NCBI GenBank assembly: GCA_964385755.1
Contig: CAYLPZ010000005.1
Coordinates: forward strand, 20,963 to 84,962
Length of the DNA stretch: 64,000 bases
Reading direction: 5' to 3'
Source: CAG-698 sp964385755
GTDB lineage: Bacteria > Bacillota_I > Bacilli_A > ML615J-28 > CAG-698
Shown here: piece by piece, positions 27,318-37,374 of the stretch
Layout: the number at the start of each line of letters is the position of its first letter
Position numbering within the stretch: position 1 is the first letter of the stretch
Notes under the pieces: generated by a model
The model's input: the letters and a program-made list of their open reading frames with translations, nothing else
Database searches by the model: none
Told to the model about the DNA's origin: nothing
Made by a program: the position numbers and the translations under genes

Positions 27318-28517
27318 ATGCTAAATAAGAAAGAATGTGTTGCAATGTTACTTGCTGGTGGACAAGGTAGTAGACTATATACTTTGACTAGCAAAGTTGC
27401 AAAACCTGCTGTTAGTTTTGGTGCAAAATACAAAATTATTGATTTCCCTTTATCAAATTGTGTTAACTCTAATATCGATACTGTTGGAGTACTTACACAA
27501 TATCAACCTTTAGCTTTAAATGAATACATCGGTAATGGCCAAGCATGGGATCTTGACCGTACATTTGGAGGTGTTCATATTTTACCACCATACCAAGGAA
27601 AGAAGAAGACTGATTGGTATAAAGGAACAGCAAATGCCATTTATCAAAACATTAATTTTATTAAGATGTATGACCCTGAATATGTTTTGATATTATCTGG
27701 TGACCATATTTATCGTATGGATTATAATGAAATGTTAAAATATCATAAAGAGAAAAAGGCAGATGTGACTATTGCGGTTATTGATGTTGATATAAAAGAA
27801 GCAAGTCGTTTTGGAATAATGAATACAAACGAAGACATGTCAGTTTATGAATTCGAAGAAAAACCAAAACACCCAAAGAGCACAAATGCTAGTATGGGTA
27901 TTTATATTTTTAACGCTAAAGAACTTTACAAATACCTAGAAGAAGATGAACAAGATCAAAAATCTGAAAATGACTTTGGAAAGAACATTATTCCTAATAT
28001 GTTGAATGATGGCAAAAGATTATTTGCTTATCCTTTTAGAGGATACTGGAAAGATGTTGGAACTATTCAAAGTTTATGGGAATCTAATATGGATTTATTA
28101 GGTAAGAATCCTAGATTTGACATTTTTGATAAGTCATGGAAAATATATTCTCATAATGAACCACTTCCACCACATTTTATTAAAGAAGGAGCAATTATTG
28201 AAAATAGTTTAATAAATGCAGGTTGTTACATTGAAGGAACAATTCGTAATTCTTTAATAGGTGGTAATGTTCGTATTAAACAAGGAGCAGTTATTGAAAA
28301 TAGTATTATCTTTGATAATGTAACAATTGAGGAAAATGTTCAAATTAAATATAGTATAATTGCTGAAGACTCAGTAATTGGAAAAAATACTTTAATTGGT
28401 TCAAATGAATTTGGAAACAAGAAAATTACAGTAGTGGGAAGTGATCTAACTATTGAAGCTGACCAAGTTATTGAAGCAGGAGAAATGGTAGAACATAGTA
28501 CAAAGGAGAATAATTAG
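27318..28517 (+). CDS. glgC: Glucose-1-phosphate adenylyltransferase, catalytic subunit
   Basis: A 399-residue ADP-glucose pyrophosphorylase, which makes ADP-glucose from glucose 1-phosphate and ATP, the committed step of glycogen synthesis. The substrate loop AGGQGSRLYTLTSKVAKPAV is near the start, SGDHIYRMDY in the middle, and the left-handed beta-helix with repeated I-x-N-S-I motifs at the C-terminus. It begins immediately after the glgB stop and is followed two bases later by glgD, its paralogous partner. Confidence 0.95.
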   Translation: MLNKKECVAMLLAGGQGSRLYTLTSKVAKPAVSFGAKYKIIDFPLSNCVNSNIDTVGVLTQYQPLALNEYIGNGQAWDLDRTFGGVHILPPYQGKKKTDWYKGTANAIYQNINFIKMYDPEYVLILSGDHIYRMDYNEMLKYHKEKKADVTIAVIDVDIKEASRFGIMNTNEDMSVYEFEEKPKHPKSTNASMGIYIFNAKELYKYLEEDEQDQKSENDFGKNIIPNMLNDGKRLFAYPFRGYWKDVGTIQSLWESNMDLLGKNPRFDIFDKSWKIYSHNEPLPPHFIKEGAIIENSLINAGCYIEGTIRNSLIGGNVRIKQGAVIENSIIFDNVTIEENVQIKYSIIAEDSVIGKNTLIGSNEFGNKKITVVGSDLTIEADQVIEAGEMVEHSTKENN

Positions 28518-28519
28518 TT

Positions 28520-29629
28520 ATGGAAGTATTGGGATTAATTTTTTCAAACATACATGATTCAGAAATATTTGAAGTAACTGAATGTCGTACTATCGCTTCA
28601 TGTCCTATTGGTGGTAGATATCGTTTAATAGATTTTCCACTATCTAACATGACAAATGCTGGAATTCATTCTATAGGAGTTGTTACAAAAAATAATTATC
28701 AATCTTTAATGGACCACATTGGATCAGGTAAAGAGTGGGACTTAGCAAGAAAGAAAGGTGGACTTACTATTCTTCCACCATATGGAGTTAGTGATAAAGT
28801 TTATTCAACTCGTTTAGAAGCTATTAAGGGAATAACAAGTTATATTACTTTTCAAAAAGTAGATTATGTTGTTCTTACAGACTGCTATAACGTATGTAAT
28901 ATCGATTACAAAAAAGCAATAGATTATCACATTGAGAAAAACGCGGATATAACATGTTTATATCATATGCATACTATTAAAGATGAAAGTGCATATAATA
29001 AAGTATTTACACTTAATGATGATGGTAGAATCACAAAAATGGACTTTAGTTGCACTGAAGAAGGTGTTAAAAAAGCAAGTATTGACACTTGGATTATGAA
29101 AAAAAGCTTACTTTTAGATTTGATTAAAGAAGCAATTAACACAAATGCTAGAAGCTTCAATCGTGATGTATTAAACCGTAATTTAAATAATTATAAAATA
29201 TATGGTTACGAATATGATGGTTACTTTGGTTCTATTCATGATTTAAAATCATATTATAAAGTTAATATGGATTTATTAAAAAAAGAAGTTCGTGGAGAAT
29301 TATTTTTTGAACCAGGACATGCAATATATACTAAAGTTCGTGACTCAGCTCCAACAAAATTTGAAGAGCAAAATTGTATTAAGAATTCATTGATTGCTGA
29401 TGGTTGCACAATTGAAGGAACTATTGAAAACTCAATAATTTTCCGTGGTGCTAAGATTGGCAAAGGTTGTGTTATCCGTAATTCTATTCTTATGCAAGAT
29501 ACTTCAGTTTCTGAAGGAACTGTACTTGATTATGTCATTACAGATAAGAATGTAAGTATTATGAACAAAAAAGAAATCAAAGGTAGTATTGATGATTTAG
29601 TATATATTAAGAAGGATGGTATTTTATAA
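28520..29629 (+). CDS. glgD: ADP-glucose pyrophosphorylase regulatory subunit
   Basis: A 369-residue GlgC paralogue. The nucleotide-binding loop is altered (FSNIHDSEIFEVTECRTIAS in place of the glycine/arginine-rich loop), as in GlgD proteins, which have little activity alone and modulate GlgC. The C-terminal beta-helix is retained. AAAGGAG precedes the start; the gene ends in a TAATG overlap with glgA. GlgC and GlgD as a pair are typical of Bacillota. Confidence 0.93.
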   Translation: MEVLGLIFSNIHDSEIFEVTECRTIASCPIGGRYRLIDFPLSNMTNAGIHSIGVVTKNNYQSLMDHIGSGKEWDLARKKGGLTILPPYGVSDKVYSTRLEAIKGITSYITFQKVDYVVLTDCYNVCNIDYKKAIDYHIEKNADITCLYHMHTIKDESAYNKVFTLNDDGRITKMDFSCTEEGVKKASIDTWIMKKSLLLDLIKEAINTNARSFNRDVLNRNLNNYKIYGYEYDGYFGSIHDLKSYYKVNMDLLKKEVRGELFFEPGHAIYTKVRDSAPTKFEEQNCIKNSLIADGCTIEGTIENSIIFRGAKIGKGCVIRNSILMQDTSVSEGTVLDYVITDKNVSIMNKKEIKGSIDDLVYIKKDGIL

Positions 29630-31086
29630 TGAATAAAAAAAGAATTTTATATGTTACATCTGAATGTGCTGGTTTCGCCGCAACAGGTGGTTTAGCTGAA
29701 GTTGCTGGAAGTTTACCAAAAGCAATTAAAGCTTCTACAAAAACTATAGATATTAAAGTTGTAATGCCATTATATAAAAAAATAATTGAAAATTATAAAG
29801 ATAAGCTTAAATTTGTAGGCGAAGGAAAAATGAGCGTTGCATGGCGTGATTTATATGTTGGTGTTTTCACTATTAAAAAAGATGGTGTTGATTATTATTT
29901 TGTTGATAATAAATATTATTTTAATCGTGATAATTTGTATGGCCATTATGATGATGGTGAACGCTTTGCATTCTTCTCAAAGAGTATTTTTAAAGTTATG
30001 GAAATAATTGATTACTTCCCAGACATTATTCACACAAATGATTGGCAAAGTGCTTTAGTAAATATCTATTTAGATATTTTATACAAAAAACAAGGAATAT
30101 TTACAGATATAAAATCAATCTTTACAATTCATAATATCGAGTATCAAGGAATATTTGATCAACCATTTTTAGAAGACGTAATTGGTATTGGCAAAAATTA
30201 TCGTTCAATTCTTGAATACAATGGTCTTATCAACTTAATGAAAGGAGCAATTGTATGTTCTGATTTAGTTACTACAGTTTCTCCACGATATGCTCGTGAG
30301 ATTGCAACCGCAACTTATGCTCATGGATTAGAGTCAATTATTCGTTTGAATCTTAATAAGATTACTGGAATAATCAATGGAATTGATTACGAAAGCTATA
30401 ACCCATTAACGGATAAAGATATTTATGACAATTATGATATTAATACTTTTGAACAAAAAGTAAATAATAAAATAGAATTACAAAAAGATTTAGGTTTGGA
30501 AGTTAATCCTAACATTCCATTAGTTGCAGTTATTAGCCGTTTAGCATCTCATAAAGGTGTAGATATTCTTTTGGATGTTCTTCCTGGACTTTTAGATTTT
30601 AATTGTCAATTCGTTGTTGTTGGTACTGGTGAATACCAATATCAAAGAGCACTGGAATCTTTTGCGAAACAAAGAGCTAATTGCAAAGCAATTATTACAT
30701 TTAATAGTTCTCTAGCAAGAAAGGTATACGCTGCTAGTGATTTATTCTTGATGCCATCTAAATCAGAGCCATGTGGACTTTCACAAATGATCGCCTCACG
30801 CTATGGTGCTGTTCCGCTAGTACGTGAAACAGGTGGATTGTTTGATACAATAATTGACTATACACAAGGTGGAAATGGCTTTACATTTAAAGAATATAAT
30901 GGAAGTGACTTCTATCAAAAGATTAAAGAAGCAATTACTTTATATCAAAATGATAAAGATGGATATGTTGATTTGCAAAAGAAAGCAATGAGTACTGATT
31001 TCAGTTGGGAATTCTCAAGTAAAAAGTATATTGAATTATATAAACAATTATTAAAAAAGGAAACTAAAAAAAATAGTAAAAAATAA
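29629..31086 (+). CDS. glgA: Glycogen synthase
   Basis: A 485-residue bacterial glycogen synthase (GT5), transferring glucose from ADP-glucose to the glycogen chain. Both Rossmann halves are present: ATGGLAEVAGSLPKA near the N-terminus and KSEPCGLSQMIASRYG in the C-terminal half, with the HTNDWQSALV and VISRLASHKGVD segments between. The N-terminal KxGGL motif of model enzymes has Ala instead of Lys. The start codon overlaps the glgD stop by one base. Length is normal. Confidence 0.95.
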   Translation: MNKKRILYVTSECAGFAATGGLAEVAGSLPKAIKASTKTIDIKVVMPLYKKIIENYKDKLKFVGEGKMSVAWRDLYVGVFTIKKDGVDYYFVDNKYYFNRDNLYGHYDDGERFAFFSKSIFKVMEIIDYFPDIIHTNDWQSALVNIYLDILYKKQGIFTDIKSIFTIHNIEYQGIFDQPFLEDVIGIGKNYRSILEYNGLINLMKGAIVCSDLVTTVSPRYAREIATATYAHGLESIIRLNLNKITGIINGIDYESYNPLTDKDIYDNYDINTFEQKVNNKIELQKDLGLEVNPNIPLVAVISRLASHKGVDILLDVLPGLLDFNCQFVVVGTGEYQYQRALESFAKQRANCKAIITFNSSLARKVYAASDLFLMPSKSEPCGLSQMIASRYGAVPLVRETGGLFDTIIDYTQGGNGFTFKEYNGSDFYQKIKEAITLYQNDKDGYVDLQKKAMSTDFSWEFSSKKYIELYKQLLKKETKKNSKK

Positions 31087-31127
31087 TAGAATAATAAGTT
31101 ATATATTAGAAGAAAGTGGTGATTACA

Positions 31128-33554
31128 ATGGGCGAAATGATCTGGGAACAGACATGGACAAAGTTAATAGAAGATAGATGTGCAACATTATTTGGTGTTA
31201 CTGGAAAAGAAGCAACAGTAGAACAAATATATAAAGCAACAGCAACAGCAGTAAATGATATTTTACGTGCGAAAAGAAAAGTTTATAATTCAAATATTCG
31301 AGATAAGAAATTAAAACGTGTTTATTATCTATCAATGGAATTTTTGATGGGTAAGTCACTTCGTAATAATTTAAATAATCTTGGAATGATAGATGAAGTA
31401 AATAAGGCACTTAGTGAATATAATTTAACTTTAGAAGATTTATATGAAAAAGAACCTGATGCTGCCTTAGGTAATGGTGGTCTTGGCCGTCTTGGTGCTT
31501 GTTATTTAGATTCGTTATCAAGCTTAGAATACCCTGCAATGGGATTCTCATTAAGATATGAGTACGGATTATTTAAACAAAAAATAGTTGATGGCTATCA
31601 AACTGAATTACCTGATATTTGGCTTCCTGGTGGTGAAGTTTGGCTTGCAAAACGTCGTGATAAAACTTTTAATGTTCGTTTTGATGGATATTTAGAAGAA
31701 GAATATAAAGATGGTATAAAGACACTTGTATATAAGGACTACCAAGAGATTGAAGCTGTTCCATATGATATGATGGTTAGTGGTGGAAATAGTGATGGTA
31801 TAAGCGTTTTAAGATTGTGGAGAAGTAAAAATATCAAGAAATTCGACTTAAATTCATTTACTCAAGGTGATTATTTAAAAGCTACTCAAGACTATAATGA
31901 CGCTGAAATAATTACAAAAGTATTATATCCTGGTGATTCACATTACCAAGGAAAAACACTTCGCTTAAAGCAACAATACTTTTTATGTAGTGCATCAGTA
32001 CAAAATATCGTGTCTGATCATTTAAGATATTATGGAGATATCAAAACTTTACCAAAATATGTTGTTATTCATATTAACGATACTCACCCTACTCTAGCAA
32101 TTCCAGAGCTAACTCGAATTTTAATGGATAACCATGGAATGTCTTTTGAAGAAGCATGGGACATTGTAAGAAAATGTGTATGTTATACAAACCATACTGT
32201 AATGCAAGAAGCATTAGAAAAATGGAGTGAAGAATTGGTAATGAGAAAAATCCCTAAGATTTATCACATTATTACATTAATCAATTCTTGGTTTGTTAAA
32301 GAAGCTAAAAAAATGGGATTATCAGATAACGAAATATATGATTTGCAAGTAATTGCAAATGGAGAAATCAGAATGGCAAATCTTTGTGTAATAGCTTCAC
32401 AAAAAGTTAATGGTGTAAGTCAATTACATACTGATATCTTGATTAACCAATTATTTAAAGGTTACTATAAGATTTATCCTGAAAAGTTTATTAATGTAAC
32501 TAATGGTATCGCTTATAGACGTTGGTTATGTCAATCTAATCCAGCACTTGCTAATTATTTAGATAAATTAATTGGTCCTGGATATCGAAAAGATGCTTCA
32601 AAATTAATTAAATTACTTGATTATATCGAAGATGATGAAGTATTAGAAAACTTAGGTAAGATTAAATACCAAAACAAATGCATTTTAGCTGATTACCTAA
32701 AGAAGAAGTTTGATATTGTTGTTGATCCAAATACAAGATTTGATGTACAAGTAAAGAGATTACATGAGTACAAACGTCAATTATTAAATGTATTAAAGAT
32801 TATAGCATTAATTAATGATATTGAAGAAAACCCAAATCTAGATTATTGCCCACAAACATTCATTTTCGGCGCAAAAGCTGCTTCAACATATTATATAGCA
32901 AAAGATATTATTCATTTAATTAACTGCGTTTCTAAATATATTGACTCAAAACCTGAACTTAAGAAACGAATTAATTGTGTCTTTGTAGAAGATTATAATG
33001 TTACTACAGCTGAGGTTTTAATCCCTGCTAGTGAAATTAGTGAACAAATCAGCTTAGCTGGTAAAGAAGCCAGTGGTACTGGTAATATGAAGTTTATGAT
33101 CAATGGGGCCATTACATTTGGTACATTAGATGGTGCTAACGTAGAAATTCATCAACAAGTTGGCGATGATAACATCTTTATTTTTGGTATGAGAAATGAT
33201 GATGTTAAGAAAGTTTGGGAGCATGGTTATTATGCTAAAGGAATTTATGATTCAAATCCAGTAATTAGAAAGGTCCTTGACCGTCTAGAATATGGATTTA
33301 ATGGAGTTTCATTTAAGAACATTAAAGACTATTTATTGTATCAATATCCTGTAGCTGACCCATTCTTATGTCTTGCGGACTTTGACAATTATTTAATTTG
33401 CCACCACAAGATGGATAATATTTATAAAGACCAAAGAAAATGGAACCAAATGGCACTAGTTAATATTGCTCATGCAGGTGTATTCTCTTCTGATAGAAGT
33501 ATCAAAGAATATGCACAAAAGATTTGGAATTTAAAACAAGTTAAAAAAAAGTAA
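31128..33554 (+). CDS. glgP: Glycogen phosphorylase
   Basis: An 808-residue GT35 phosphorylase, releasing glucose 1-phosphate from glycogen with PLP as cofactor. The PLP-lysine segment EASGTGNMKF (about residue 654) and the family segments YLSMEFLMG, GNGGLGRLGACYLDS and NDTHPTLAIPELTR are intact. The ATG at 31128 is preferred (AAGTGGTG upstream); a GTG four codons earlier lies in that site. It is the fifth gene of the operon, so synthesis and breakdown of glycogen are transcribed together. Confidence 0.95.
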   Translation: MGEMIWEQTWTKLIEDRCATLFGVTGKEATVEQIYKATATAVNDILRAKRKVYNSNIRDKKLKRVYYLSMEFLMGKSLRNNLNNLGMIDEVNKALSEYNLTLEDLYEKEPDAALGNGGLGRLGACYLDSLSSLEYPAMGFSLRYEYGLFKQKIVDGYQTELPDIWLPGGEVWLAKRRDKTFNVRFDGYLEEEYKDGIKTLVYKDYQEIEAVPYDMMVSGGNSDGISVLRLWRSKNIKKFDLNSFTQGDYLKATQDYNDAEIITKVLYPGDSHYQGKTLRLKQQYFLCSASVQNIVSDHLRYYGDIKTLPKYVVIHINDTHPTLAIPELTRILMDNHGMSFEEAWDIVRKCVCYTNHTVMQEALEKWSEELVMRKIPKIYHIITLINSWFVKEAKKMGLSDNEIYDLQVIANGEIRMANLCVIASQKVNGVSQLHTDILINQLFKGYYKIYPEKFINVTNGIAYRRWLCQSNPALANYLDKLIGPGYRKDASKLIKLLDYIEDDEVLENLGKIKYQNKCILADYLKKKFDIVVDPNTRFDVQVKRLHEYKRQLLNVLKIIALINDIEENPNLDYCPQTFIFGAKAASTYYIAKDIIHLINCVSKYIDSKPELKKRINCVFVEDYNVTTAEVLIPASEISEQISLAGKEASGTGNMKFMINGAITFGTLDGANVEIHQQVGDDNIFIFGMRNDDVKKVWEHGYYAKGIYDSNPVIRKVLDRLEYGFNGVSFKNIKDYLLYQYPVADPFLCLADFDNYLICHHKMDNIYKDQRKWNQMALVNIAHAGVFSSDRSIKEYAQKIWNLKQVKKK

Positions 33555-33602
33555 TATAATAAAATATAAAAACTAAGAAGGATATAAAATATAAAAGATA
33601 TT

Positions 33603-35435
33603 ATGAAAGATTTTCTATTTAATCCTAGTTTTAAAGAATATAAAGCTCCACTTGGAGCTTTATGTATTAATGAACTAGCCACATTAAATTTATTTATAAA
33701 TAAAAATTTTAATATATACTCTTTAAAACTTGTTGTTTATAACGATGATGGAGAAGTATTTCGAGAAAACTTTGGTTACATTAAAAGTAATGAGTATTAT
33801 AATGAGTTTCGCATATCTTTTAGTTTAAGAAGCCCATATATATTTTTTTATTATTTTGAGTTTACAGACTGTTTTGGTGTACATTACTTAGGAACATCAC
33901 CATCACTTGATGTAACGCTTTATGATAAAGATGTTCAAGGGTTTCAGCTTAATGTATATGAAAATACATACGAAGACTTTTCATGGTATAAAGGTAAAGT
34001 AATGTACCAAATATTTCCTGATCGTTTCGCAAAGGGAAATTATGAGTTTGCAAAAAAAGAAAATGCTGTTTATCATGAAAACTGGAATGATGGGCCACTT
34101 TACAAACCTGTTAATCATAAAATATTAAATAATGATTTCTTTGGTGGAAATTTTCAAGGGATAATTGATAAAATTGATTATTTAAAGAAGTTAAATGTAA
34201 AAGTTATTTACCTTAACCCCATTTTCTTAGCACCAAGTAATCATCGTTATGATACTTCAGATTATCTCACGATTGATCCAACACTAGGAACTGAAGAAGA
34301 CTTTAAGAAATTGATTGATACACTTTCTGATAATGGAATATCTGTTATTCTTGATGGTGTGTTCAATCATACTGGAGATGATTCAATTTATTTTAATAAA
34401 TATGGGAATTTCAAATCACTAGGAGCTTATCAATCAAAAAATAGTGAATATTATTCATGGTATCGTTTTAAAGAATATCCAGAAGATTACGATTCATGGT
34501 GGGGTATTACAACATTGCCATCAGTTAATCAATACTCAAGTTTTCCAAACTTTATAACAAATGAAGTAATTCCTAAATGGATGAAGTATGGTATTAGAGG
34601 ATTTAGACTTGATGTAGTTGATGAAATAAATACATCTTTTCTAACTAGAATTACTAAAGCAATAAAAGAAAAAAGCCTTGGCAATATAGTAATTGGCGAA
34701 GTTTGGGAAGACGCCACTAATAAAGTAGCATATGATGTTAGACGTACATACTTTAAAGGTGATGAACTTGATAGTGTAATGAATTATCCTCTTAAAGATG
34801 CAATTATTGATTATTTAAAAAATAATAGTATTTATCATTTAGTATATCAAATGCGTAAGGAGATAAATAACTATCCAAAGAAAAACCTTGATTTGTTAAT
34901 GAATATTCTATCAACTCATGATACACCAAGATTAATGACTGAATTTACTACAGTAAACTATCATACTCTTTCAAAAGATGAAATAGCTAAATATACATTA
35001 TCAAGGTCTGAATATTATGTTTCACGCAGTAAATTAAAAATGGCTTCTCTTTTAAGTTTTACACTTCCAGGTGTACCTTGTATTTATTATGGTGATGAAA
35101 CTGGACTTACAGGCTATAAAGATCCTTTCTGTCGAAAAACAATGCCATGGGATAACTTAGATGATGAAATAGTGTGTTGGTATCAAAAACTTGGAAAATT
35201 AAGAGATAATAAAGTGTATATTGATGGAATATATGAAGAAAGAATAATAGATCAAAATGGAATTTTTGCTTTTAGTCGAATAAAGGATAATGAAGAGATA
35301 ATGACAATTGTTAATAATTCTTCATATGATTATTATTTACCATTAAAACATGGATATGATATCTTAGATGACGAAGAAATTATCAATTCAACAATTATTT
35401 ATTCACAAACAGGAAAAGTAATTAAAATTAAATGA
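33603..35435 (+). CDS. Alpha-amylase family enzyme (neopullulanase/cyclomaltodextrinase-like)
   Basis: A 610-residue GH13 glycoside hydrolase without a signal peptide, so it acts on internal glucan. An N-terminal beta domain (about 1-120) is followed by the barrel beginning YQIFPDRFAKG, with catalytic Asp in GFRLDVVDEI (about 337), Glu in VIGEVWEDA (about 365) and Asp in STHDTPRL (about 439). The N-terminal domain and motif set fit neopullulanase or cyclomaltodextrinase better than GlgX. In this operon it would trim branched dextrins left by the phosphorylase. It overlaps the next gene by four bases. No strong ribosome site is seen. Confidence 0.85.
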   Translation: MKDFLFNPSFKEYKAPLGALCINELATLNLFINKNFNIYSLKLVVYNDDGEVFRENFGYIKSNEYYNEFRISFSLRSPYIFFYYFEFTDCFGVHYLGTSPSLDVTLYDKDVQGFQLNVYENTYEDFSWYKGKVMYQIFPDRFAKGNYEFAKKENAVYHENWNDGPLYKPVNHKILNNDFFGGNFQGIIDKIDYLKKLNVKVIYLNPIFLAPSNHRYDTSDYLTIDPTLGTEEDFKKLIDTLSDNGISVILDGVFNHTGDDSIYFNKYGNFKSLGAYQSKNSEYYSWYRFKEYPEDYDSWWGITTLPSVNQYSSFPNFITNEVIPKWMKYGIRGFRLDVVDEINTSFLTRITKAIKEKSLGNIVIGEVWEDATNKVAYDVRRTYFKGDELDSVMNYPLKDAIIDYLKNNSIYHLVYQMRKEINNYPKKNLDLLMNILSTHDTPRLMTEFTTVNYHTLSKDEIAKYTLSRSEYYVSRSKLKMASLLSFTLPGVPCIYYGDETGLTGYKDPFCRKTMPWDNLDDEIVCWYQKLGKLRDNKVYIDGIYEERIIDQNGIFAFSRIKDNEEIMTIVNNSSYDYYLPLKHGYDILDDEEIINSTIIYSQTGKVIKIK

Positions 35436-36100
35436 GACTACATGCTCTAATAAAAAATAGCTTAAATCTTACTAAAAGTGAAGTAATGGCTCTATATAAA
35501 AGTAATAAAATACTAGTTAATGGTAAACATGAAAAACTTTCAATGGATGTAAAGGAAGAAGATGTTGTCATTGTAGATGGAAAAGTTATTTCCACTTTTG
35601 TGAAAAAGTATTATTTATACAATAAAGATGTTGGTATAGTTTGTACTAATAATAGAAATGTTAAAGATAATATTTCATCAAAGTTATTACTTACACAAAA
35701 AGTATATACAGTTGGTCGTTTAGATAAAGATAGTCACGGATTATTAATATTAACAAATGATGGCATTCTATGTAACTATATCAAGAGTAAAAAAGTTGAC
35801 AAAGAGTATTTAATAACTTTGAAGGAAAAGATTACTAGCAGTTTTATAGAAAAAGTGACTAGTAATCATATTCTAAGAGGTAAAATAGCTTGTATAAAAA
35901 CCATAACTATCTTAGATGATTATCATCTCTTTTGTGTATTGAATGAAGGAATGTATAGAGAAATAAGAAGAATTGTAATATTATCAAATAATAGAGTAAT
36001 AGATTTACAGAGAGTAAGAATTGGTAATATTACATTAGATGATTTAGGTGATAATAAAATCAAAGAAGTGACTTTTGATTTTATCAAAAATAATTTATAA
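35432..36100 (+). CDS. RsuA/RluB-family RNA pseudouridine synthase
   Basis: A 222-residue pseudouridine synthase. An N-terminal S4-like segment (residues 1-55) precedes the catalytic domain with GRLDKDSHGLLILTNDG, holding the catalytic Asp, and the late EGMYREIRR motif. This is the RsuA/RluB/E/F group, which modifies a single uridine in 16S or 23S rRNA; the exact target cannot be assigned. It is coupled by an ATGA overlap to the amylase gene, an odd place for an rRNA enzyme, and is the last gene of the operon before a terminator. Confidence 0.85.
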   Translation: MRLHALIKNSLNLTKSEVMALYKSNKILVNGKHEKLSMDVKEEDVVIVDGKVISTFVKKYYLYNKDVGIVCTNNRNVKDNISSKLLLTQKVYTVGRLDKDSHGLLILTNDGILCNYIKSKKVDKEYLITLKEKITSSFIEKVTSNHILRGKIACIKTITILDDYHLFCVLNEGMYREIRRIVILSNNRVIDLQRVRIGNITLDDLGDNKIKEVTFDFIKNNL

Positions 36101-36103
36101 ATT

Positions 36104-36133
36104 AACTTCAACATTTGTTTGTTGAAGTTTTTT
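36104..36133 (+). terminator. Terminator of the glycogen operon
   Basis: Perfect 9-bp stem AACTTCAAC / GTTGAAGTT, 8-base loop, then T's. Confidence 0.8.
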
Positions 36134-36187
36134 ATTACATATTTTTCATATTTAATTAATATATGCATAAAATGTAGTGGTGATATG

Positions 36188-36970
36188 ATGATAAAGTATA
36201 TAATACTAGGAATAATACAAGGAATAACAGAAGTATTACCAATTAGTTCTTCAGCACATTTATTATTTTTTTCAGAACTTTTAAACGAGGATATTTCATT
36301 GTCCTTCGAAATAACTTTACATTTTGCAAGTCTTCTTGCAATTATTATATTTGAAAGAAAGAAGATAAAGAAATTAATTTTGCATTTCTTTCTTTATATA
36401 AAAACAAAAGATGAAAGATATAAAAAAGGTTGTTTACAAGTTTTTTATTTATCATTAGCAACTATACCTCTTGTTATTGTAACACTATTAATTAAACCAT
36501 GGATTGAAATAATTAATACAAATTTGTTTTTTGTTTCTATTTTCTTAATCATAAACGCAATTATGTTAACCTTTACAAATCGTTTTGCAGATGAAGCTAT
36601 AAATCATAAAAATTCTATAATTATTGGTCTTACCCAATCTATAAGTATTTTTTCTGGTATATCAAGAAGTGGAAGCTGTTTGTTTGGTGGGAGTGTTTGT
36701 AAATTAGATAAGAAGGAAGCAATAGACTTTGCTTTTTTATTATTTTTACCAGTTTGCTTTGGTGCAATCTGCTATGATTTATTATTTACAAAAGAATTTG
36801 TTTTCACAAAAGAAGTAGTTATATCATTTGTTTTTGCTTTCGTATTTACATTTTTATCTCTTAAATGTTTATTTATAATAATCAAAAAAGAAAGGATTAA
36901 TTATTTTTCGATTTATTCTTTTTTATTTTCAGTGGCAATGTTTTTATTATATCTAAAAAGAGGTAATTAA
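36188..36970 (+). CDS. uppP: Undecaprenyl-diphosphatase
   Basis: A 260-residue polytopic membrane enzyme that converts undecaprenyl diphosphate to the monophosphate, recycling the lipid carrier for wall synthesis; loss or gain changes bacitracin sensitivity. Both conserved motifs are present: QGITEVLPISSSAHL near the start and FSGISRSGS at about residue 160. The ATG at 36188 has GGTG 5 bases upstream; ATG 36185 is also possible. It heads a run of four genes with short gaps (VanZ-like, kinase, nucleotidyltransferase). Confidence 0.92.
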   Translation: MIKYIILGIIQGITEVLPISSSAHLLFFSELLNEDISLSFEITLHFASLLAIIIFERKKIKKLILHFFLYIKTKDERYKKGCLQVFYLSLATIPLVIVTLLIKPWIEIINTNLFFVSIFLIINAIMLTFTNRFADEAINHKNSIIIGLTQSISIFSGISRSGSCLFGGSVCKLDKKEAIDFAFLLFLPVCFGAICYDLLFTKEFVFTKEVVISFVFAFVFTFLSLKCLFIIIKKERINYFSIYSFLFSVAMFLLYLKRGN

Positions 36971-36975
36971 TAATA

Positions 36976-37374
36976 ATGAATAGGGTATTAAAATCACTAA
37001 ATAAATATATTATTATCTTATTTCTTTTTATAGGTATTATCACACTAATGATTATTCCTAGTAAATATACAATAATATTCACAGGATTTTTTTCACAACT
37101 TTGTCGTAAATTGATTGGTCACTTCTTTTTGTGTTTTATATTTACATTCTTAGTGTTTTTTATAACTAGCAAAATTAAGGATATATATTTAAGTGTTATC
37201 TTAAAAACTATCAGTGTTATATGTGTAATATTTTTAGAAATCATGCAAAAATATATTCCTACTAGATATTTTACAATAAGAGATTTAGTTATAAACATTT
37301 ATGGTTTATTAACAGGAATTTTAGTTTATTTTTTATTATGTATTTTAAGAATAGGAAAAGATATAAATGTCTAA
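36976..37374 (+). CDS. VanZ-like membrane protein
   Basis: A 132-residue protein with four hydrophobic helices and the VanZ-type polar residues: GHFFLCF in helix 2, EIMQKYIPTR at about residue 90 and RDLVINIYGLLTG near the end. VanZ itself gives low-level teicoplanin resistance; the wider family's role is unknown. It starts 6 bases after uppP and overlaps the kinase gene by 8 bases. Confidence 0.75.
   Translation: MNRVLKSLNKYIIILFLFIGIITLMIIPSKYTIIFTGFFSQLCRKLIGHFFLCFIFTFLVFFITSKIKDIYLSVILKTISVICVIFLEIMQKYIPTRYFTIRDLVINIYGLLTGILVYFLLCILRIGKDINV

Noticed and set aside
35432..35435. TGA recoding as tryptophan (Mollicute code)
   Set aside because: TGA ends several intact genes, for example the desulfurase and the amylase, and Trp is encoded by TGG throughout.
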